Positions 61,701-64,000 of a DNA stretch of 64,000 nt are shown here, in pieces (the stretch's first letter is position 1; every line of letters starts with the position of its first letter). Location: contig NC_060061.1 in NCBI RefSeq assembly GCF_020283565.1, forward strand, positions 48,335,362-48,399,361, given 5' to 3'. The position numbers and the translations under genes were made by a program. The notes beneath the pieces were generated by a model. The model saw only the letters and a program-made list of their open reading frames with translations, did no database searches and was not told the origin of the DNA. Origin of the DNA: Trifolium pratense (taxonomy: Eukaryota; Streptophyta; Magnoliopsida; Fabales; Fabaceae).

Positions 61701-63348
61701 TATTTTCTATTGAAAAGGTAAATCCAAGCATACTTTTTTTTCCCTCTCAGTTTAGCCCCAACCTCGTAAACTAGTATTAATTTTGAATGTTTAATTTAAT
61801 TGATTAATTTACCTCATAAACTAGTATTAATTTGTTTTTCAGTTGAGCCCCAACCTGGAGGAATTGGCAATAAATGGCCCGGATGTGATGGAGATATTGA
61901 ATCAAGAAAATGTCTTTCATAAAGTTGAATTTCTTCATTTGCAATGCTTCGAAGAAACTCCAACTATTTTTCTGAATGATTTCTTTACCACATTTCCACA
62001 TCTTAAAACATTTCAAGTGCGTAATAGTTCTTTTGAAACATTGTTCCCCACTAAAGAAACCACTGATCATCTCAATATGCATGTTTCAAATCAAATAAGA
62101 AGTTTGTTCCTTTATGAATTGGAAAATCTCAAGCAAATCTGGCAAGAAGACTTCCCATTGGATCATCCTCTGTTACAAAATCTTGAAGACTTATTTGTAG
62201 GGGATTGTCCAAGTTTGATAAACTTGGTACCATCATCAACATCTTTCACAAATTTAACAAATTTGGAAGTGGATAACTGCAAAGAGCTTGTTTATTTAAT
62301 AACATCCTCAACAGCTAAAAGTCTTGTACAACTCACAACATTAATAATAACGAATTGTGAGAAGATGTTGGATGTTGTGAAGATTGATGAAGAAAAAGCA
62401 GAGGAAAACATCATATTTGAAAACTTGGAATACTTGGAATTGTCTTCTTTGCCAAGTTTTAGAAGCTTCTGTTATGGGAAACAAGCATTCATATTCCCAT
62501 CTTTCTTACGTTTCATTGTTAAAGGGTGCCCTCAAATGAAGATATTCTCATCAGGAGTCACAGTAACACCATACCTGACAGAAATTGAAGGAAAGAAGAG
62601 ATGGAAAGGTGATCTTAACACAACTATTGAACAATTGTTCATAGAAAAGGTACACAATTGTCATTTTTAATTATGAAAATTATTTACTTATTATTCACAT
62701 AATTATCCTGAACACTTACTTGGATATAACCCTGAATGAAAAATGTTTGAGCACACACACAAATAATTAAAAAAAAAGCAGAGAAGATTATTAAATGTGT
62801 TTGTGCCATATTAATTTGGTGCATGATTGGACGGTGACTTTGAAATTAACTATGGATTAAGAAATGAAATTTTCATCGGTTTGTTAGTTAGAGTCTACAA
62901 AATTCCAAGTTCCTAAAATGACAGTTTACATAAACATTGGAGTAATAACTATATTCATTTAACATTCTACTTAATTTTCCCTATGTGTGAAAGTTTAACA
63001 CTATAATATATTTTGAGATTTACCCAAATTCAGTTGTCAGTGATTTTCTATAATAAAATTAAGAACATGCTGCATTAACTTATTTTCTATTAAAAATAGA
63101 GAAAGTGATCGATATTGCCTACTATACATGTGTTGACTTCTGTAAACTGTTGAAATTAATGACTTCATACATGACTTTGTTTCCCTTCCACTTATGGTTG
63201 CAATTATTTTAAGTATTTTGACAATAAAGAAGTGAATTACGAATTTCTTGAGCAACCATTGTCCATTACCTTGTTAGGCTGATATATTTGTTACTAATTA
63301 ATGTAATCATTTTGTCAACAGGAAGTCCCACATTCTAATGTTGAATGA
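47047..63348 (+). CDS. Giant CC-NB-ARC-LRR disease resistance gene 2 (spliced, 9 coding exons)
   Basis: Tandem paralogue of gene 1 with the same predicted immune-receptor role. Exons: 47047-49785, 50048-50293, 50389-51117, 51544-52353, 57536-58273, 58393-59211, 60980-61717, 61843-62649, 63322-63348; all junctions are GT/AG and phase 0, giving about 2550 residues. P-loop, kinase 2, GLPL and MHD fall at residues 180-188, 259-262, 344-347 and 459-461, the same as in gene 1. Exons 5/6 and 7/8 are a recently duplicated pair, distinct from the 5-10 series of gene 1 though related. Intron 4 (5.2 kb) holds an intact antisense copia element; without it the intron would be about 0.6 kb. No exon is broken, so the gene is plausibly functional if intron 4 is still spliced. 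Confidence 0.78.
50048..50293 (+). CDS. CNL gene 2 exon 2: short LRR exon (82 codons)
   Basis: The exon begins [18 protein letters not shown] after ATGTAG and ends NNEIEE at GTATGT. It equals gene 1 exon 2 in length and phase. Confidence 0.9.
50389..51117 (+). CDS. CNL gene 2 exon 3: LRR module 1, first half (243 codons)
   Basis: The exon begins [18 protein letters not shown] and ends FIVEE at GTATGC. A KEKESG stretch near the middle accounts for the two extra codons relative to gene 1. Confidence 0.9.
51544..52353 (+). CDS. CNL gene 2 exon 4: LRR module 1, second half (270 codons)
   Basis: The exon begins [18 protein letters not shown] after TTTTAG and ends NIFEDK at GTATGC. It is highly similar to gene 1 exon 4. 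The downstream intron carries the copia insertion. Confidence 0.9.
52354..52843. other. Gene 2 intron 4, left part
   Basis: 52539-52801 is bounded by GATGCATAG / CTATGCATC, an imperfect inverted pair that may mark an old MITE. No gene. The copia element begins at 52844. Confidence 0.35.
52844..53086 (-). repeat. 3' LTR of the intact copia element
   Basis: A 243-bp LTR identical by eye to 57179-57421, with TGTTAG/CTAACA ends. The purine tract lies immediately to its right. Confidence 0.95.
53183..57085 (-). CDS. Ty1/copia gag-pol polyprotein (1300 residues)
   Basis: This single open frame encodes the element's capsid and replication enzymes. Order: Gag (about 1-230), CCHC zinc knuckle at 237-250, aspartic protease DSG at 295-297, pre-integrase segment WHQRLGH at 420-426, integrase with D483, D546 and E582 (35 residues between the last two), reverse transcriptase with YVDD at 981-984, and RNase H with DADLGGD and the KHIQLKYHFIRE block. 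The protease-integrase-RT-RNase H order is diagnostic of Ty1/copia. Length equals that of complete plant copia polyproteins. No stop or frameshift is visible, so it may be autonomous. Confidence 0.96.
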   Translation of the reverse strand: MALEEGKVKIERFDGRDFSFWKMQIEDYLYQKKLYQPLSGKKPDDMKQEDWVLLDRQALGVIRLTLAKNVAFNIVNETTTAGLIKALSDMYEKPSAANKVYLMRRLFNLKMGEGISITNHINEFNTILSQLESVQIKFEDEVKALILLSSLPDSWDATVTAVSSSTGDNTLKLNDIRNLILSEDVRRRASGESSSHVSNSALNTESRGRTTQKSQNGRGRSKSRGKGQTKFRSDIVCWNCDKIGHFTNQCKAPKKNKSHRNKKHDDDESANAATDEFDDALICSLDSPVDSWVMDSGASFHTTPCKELLSNYVSGRFGKVYLADGKPLDIVGRGNIDIRTSSGTLWTLHNVRHIPALKRNLISIGQLDSEGHYTTFGDGAWKVTKGNLVVARGKKQGSLYMVADEDMIAVTEVVNNSSLWHQRLGHMSEKGMKLMATKGKLSNLKHVDVGVCEHCIFGKQKKVSFSRTGKNSKVEKLELVHTDVWGPAPVKSIGGSCYYITFIDDSTRKVWVYFLKNKSDVFSVFKRWKVEVENQTGLKIKSLKSDNGGEYDSQEFKDFCSEHGIRMIKTIPGTPEQNGVAERMNRTLNERARCIRIQSGLPKVFWAEAINTAAYLINRGPSVPLNYQLPEEVWSGKEVKLSHLRIFGCVSYILIDSCNRDKLDPKARKCYFIGYGSDMYGYRFWDDQNKKIIRSRNVTFNENLFYKDRLSAESVGASKVPELPEKATLEEISESDIAIKSQNTGIEVESESEPSTPPRRSSRMSVPPDRYSPSLHYLLLTDAGEPECFSEAMQGNDSIKWELAMKDEMTSLEKNGTWSLTKLPKEKKALHNRWVYRLKEESDGSRRYKARLVVKGFQQKQGIDFTEIFSPVVKMTTIRVILSIVAAENLHLEQLDVKTAFLHGDLEEDIYMTQPEGFEVPGKENLVCKLNKSLYGLKQAPRQWYKKFNEFMSNSRFNRCNMDHCCYVKKYANSYIILAVYVDDMLIAGSNMAEINRLKQKLAENFEMKDLGPAKQILGMRILRNRSEGTLKLSQEKYIHKLLDRFSLEDAKTRNTPLGSHLKFSKSQSSQIDEEKCYMSKVPYASAVGSLMYAMVCTRPDIAHAVGVVSRFLSNPAKEHWEGVKWILRYLKGTSEMCLCFRKGNISLQGFSDADLGGDLDTRKSTTGYIFTLGGTAVSWKSKLQHSVALSTTEAEYIAISEAAKEMIWLQNFLKELGKEQDDAPLFSDSQSALSLAKNPVFHSRCKHIQLKYHFIRELINDGELSLLKISGSENPADMLTKTVTTDKLRLCITSAGLRG
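57179..57421 (-). repeat. 5' LTR of the intact copia element
   Basis: A 243-bp LTR. The tRNA-Met primer-binding site is at about 57163-57176 on its left side. Transcription from it would run leftwards, antisense to gene 2. Confidence 0.95.
57536..58273 (+). CDS. CNL gene 2 exon 5: LRR module 2, first half (246 codons)
   Basis: The exon begins VAFHKFNCLALSDYPELKDL after CTGAACAG and ends FSIEK at GTAAAT. It is LRR and nearly identical to exon 7 (60980-61717). It is also related in plan to gene 1 exons 5, 7 and 9 through the YPELK-LWYGQ signature. Confidence 0.87.
58393..59211 (+). CDS. CNL gene 2 exon 6: LRR module 2, second half (273 codons)
   Basis: The exon begins LSPNLEELAINGPDVMEI after TTTTTCAG and ends LFIEK at GTACAC. 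It pairs with exon 8 as a recent duplicate; both have the VKGCP-MKIFSSGVTVTPYL segment near the end. Confidence 0.87.
59212..59974. other. Gene 2 intron 6, left part
   Basis: The first part duplicates the sequence after exon 8 (62650 on). 59560-59930 has TTTAGGGACTAAAT-type inverted repeats like the arms of the element at 4490 and resembles 40290-40430. No gene. Confidence 0.45.
59975..60553. mobile_element. Tourist-like element, copy 3, in gene 2 intron 6
   Basis: The ends GGGCCCGTTTGGTGCGCAGG and the complement GAGCCCGTTTAGTGCGCAG are inverted repeats with TTA on each side (59972-59974, 60554-60556). The homologous site in gene 1 (about 40612-40640) has a single TTA and no insert, a natural empty site. 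Confidence 0.88.
60557..60979. other. Gene 2 intron 6, right part
   Basis: 60557-60710 matches 63160-63310, the sequence just before the terminal exon, but the exon itself is missing here. 60840-60979 matches the intron that precedes the relic exons of gene 1. Confidence 0.5.
60980..61717 (+). CDS. CNL gene 2 exon 7: LRR module 3, first half (246 codons)
   Basis: A duplicate of exon 5 with the same length, phase and splice sites and few substitutions. It begins VAFRKFNCLALSDYPELKDL and ends FSIEK. Confidence 0.87.
61843..62649 (+). CDS. CNL gene 2 exon 8: LRR module 3, second half (269 codons)
   Basis: A duplicate of exon 6, four codons shorter (losses near VVKIDEE and TEIEGKK). It ends LFIEK at GTACAC in phase 0, ready to join the terminal exon at 63322. 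Confidence 0.87.
62650..63321. other. Gene 2 last intron
   Basis: Duplicated from the sequence after exon 6. No gene. It ends in the TTTTGTCAACAG acceptor shared with gene 1. Confidence 0.5.
63322..63348 (+). CDS. CNL gene 2 exon 9: 8-codon terminal exon
   Basis: After TTGTCAACAG the frame reads EVPHSNVE then TGA. It differs from gene 1's terminal exon by one residue. The transcript probably continues to 63375, where CAAG|GTACGC repeats the putative 3' UTR donor of gene 1. Confidence 0.68.
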   Translation, partial: EVPHSNVE

Positions 63349-63445
63349 ATGATAGTATATCATAGCATTTGCAAGGTACGCAACATGGAATTTTTCTCTT
63401 TTAAACATTTTATTTTTTATCATTATCATTTGATAGTGAAGTGTT

Positions 63446-64000
63446 TTGTTTATTCTTAGACTGGATTGTTTTGTTTTACATTTTGTTTATTTGTCTTTGT
63501 GTTGGAAGTTCTTGTGGTTGGAATCTAATTCTCAACTTATCATTCTGACTTTTAAAAATATTTCCATTGTTCCTCTCGTTACTAGGTGGCTTAATTGTTT
63601 AAATCTTCTTAAGAATATGTACTTTTTTGTGTCTCACATTTGTAGGGAAGGTAATCGGTGCACTGACAGGATTGCTTCTCTCTGACTTCATGGTCCTAGT
63701 TTCACTTGGTGGGATCATGTTCTTTATGATGTCTCTGAAGCTTATCATTGTAGTAGGCTTGATCTTTCTGAATTTAGATTTAAATAATACTTTGTTCTTG
63801 TAATTAAACTGCACTCTTTTTCCCTTTATCAAGGTTTTATCCCACTGGATTTTCCTTACTAAGGTTTTTAATGAGGCAATTGACCAACTTATTTGGTTTG
63901 CATTATTGTTATCTTGGGTTTTGGTCTAGTCCCACCAAACTTTTTTGTTTTATTTTTAATAATATTTGGTTAGAGTTGGGCATTTTGGTTGGGAGTGCAG
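63446..64000 (+). pseudogene. LINE-type RNase H remnant downstream of gene 2 (runs off window)
   Basis: This is the paralogous copy of 40950-41500: LCWKFLWLESNSQLIILTFK to HICREGNRCTDRIASL, then the same CAAGGTTTTATCCCACTGG end at 63832-63850. It retains the SHICREGN segment lost in the first copy. It sits at the same distance from the terminal exon. Confidence 0.65.

Overview
The window is nuclear plant DNA: AT-rich, intron-containing and packed with plant transposable elements. It carries two very large tandem disease-resistance genes of the CC-NB-ARC-LRR (CNL) class, the family of Arabidopsis RPS2/RPS5 and At4g27190-like proteins. The SINE, MITE and retrotransposon styles resemble those of a papilionoid legume such as Medicago or Trifolium; that placement is inference from memory, not a database result.

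Layout. 1-9.0 kb is a gene-poor, transposon-rich flank: a SINE, a pogo/Tigger transposase remnant, a copia-type LTR, a Mutator-like inverted-repeat element carrying a chloroplast psbC fragment, a Tourist element and other MITEs. 9.06-40.86 kb is CNL gene 1. It has a predicted spliced 5' leader at 9.06-9.49 kb, a 5.5 kb leader intron full of repeats, the start codon at 15041, ten long coding exons and an 8-codon last exon at 40813-40839 (about 3087 residues if all are joined). 40.9-42.7 kb is a short intergenic stretch with a LINE-type RNase H remnant. 42.77-63.38 kb is CNL gene 2, with the same leader arrangement, start codon at 47047, eight long exons and the same kind of last exon at 63322-63348 (about 2550 residues). 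A second copy of the same LINE remnant follows gene 2 and runs off the window.

In both genes exon 1 encodes the coiled coil, NB-ARC domain (P-loop, kinase 2, GLPL, MHD at identical residue numbers) and first LRRs. All later coding exons begin and end in phase 0 and encode only Cys-rich LRRs. They form a repeating two-exon module of about 245 + 272 codons: four modules in gene 1 and three in gene 2. Copies of the module within each gene are very similar, so the LRR arrays have grown by intragenic duplication. Introns 6 and 8 of gene 1 share the same order of old transposon fragments, so those elements were present before the modules duplicated. Relic exons at 24463 and 39575 show that module parts have also been lost.

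Transposons have greatly lengthened the introns. The clearest is an intact Ty1/copia element at 52844-57421, antisense inside intron 4 of gene 2: identical 243-bp LTRs, a 5-bp target duplication and an uninterrupted 1300-codon gag-pol, which means a very recent insertion. No CRISPR array, operon, rRNA gene or functional tRNA gene was seen.
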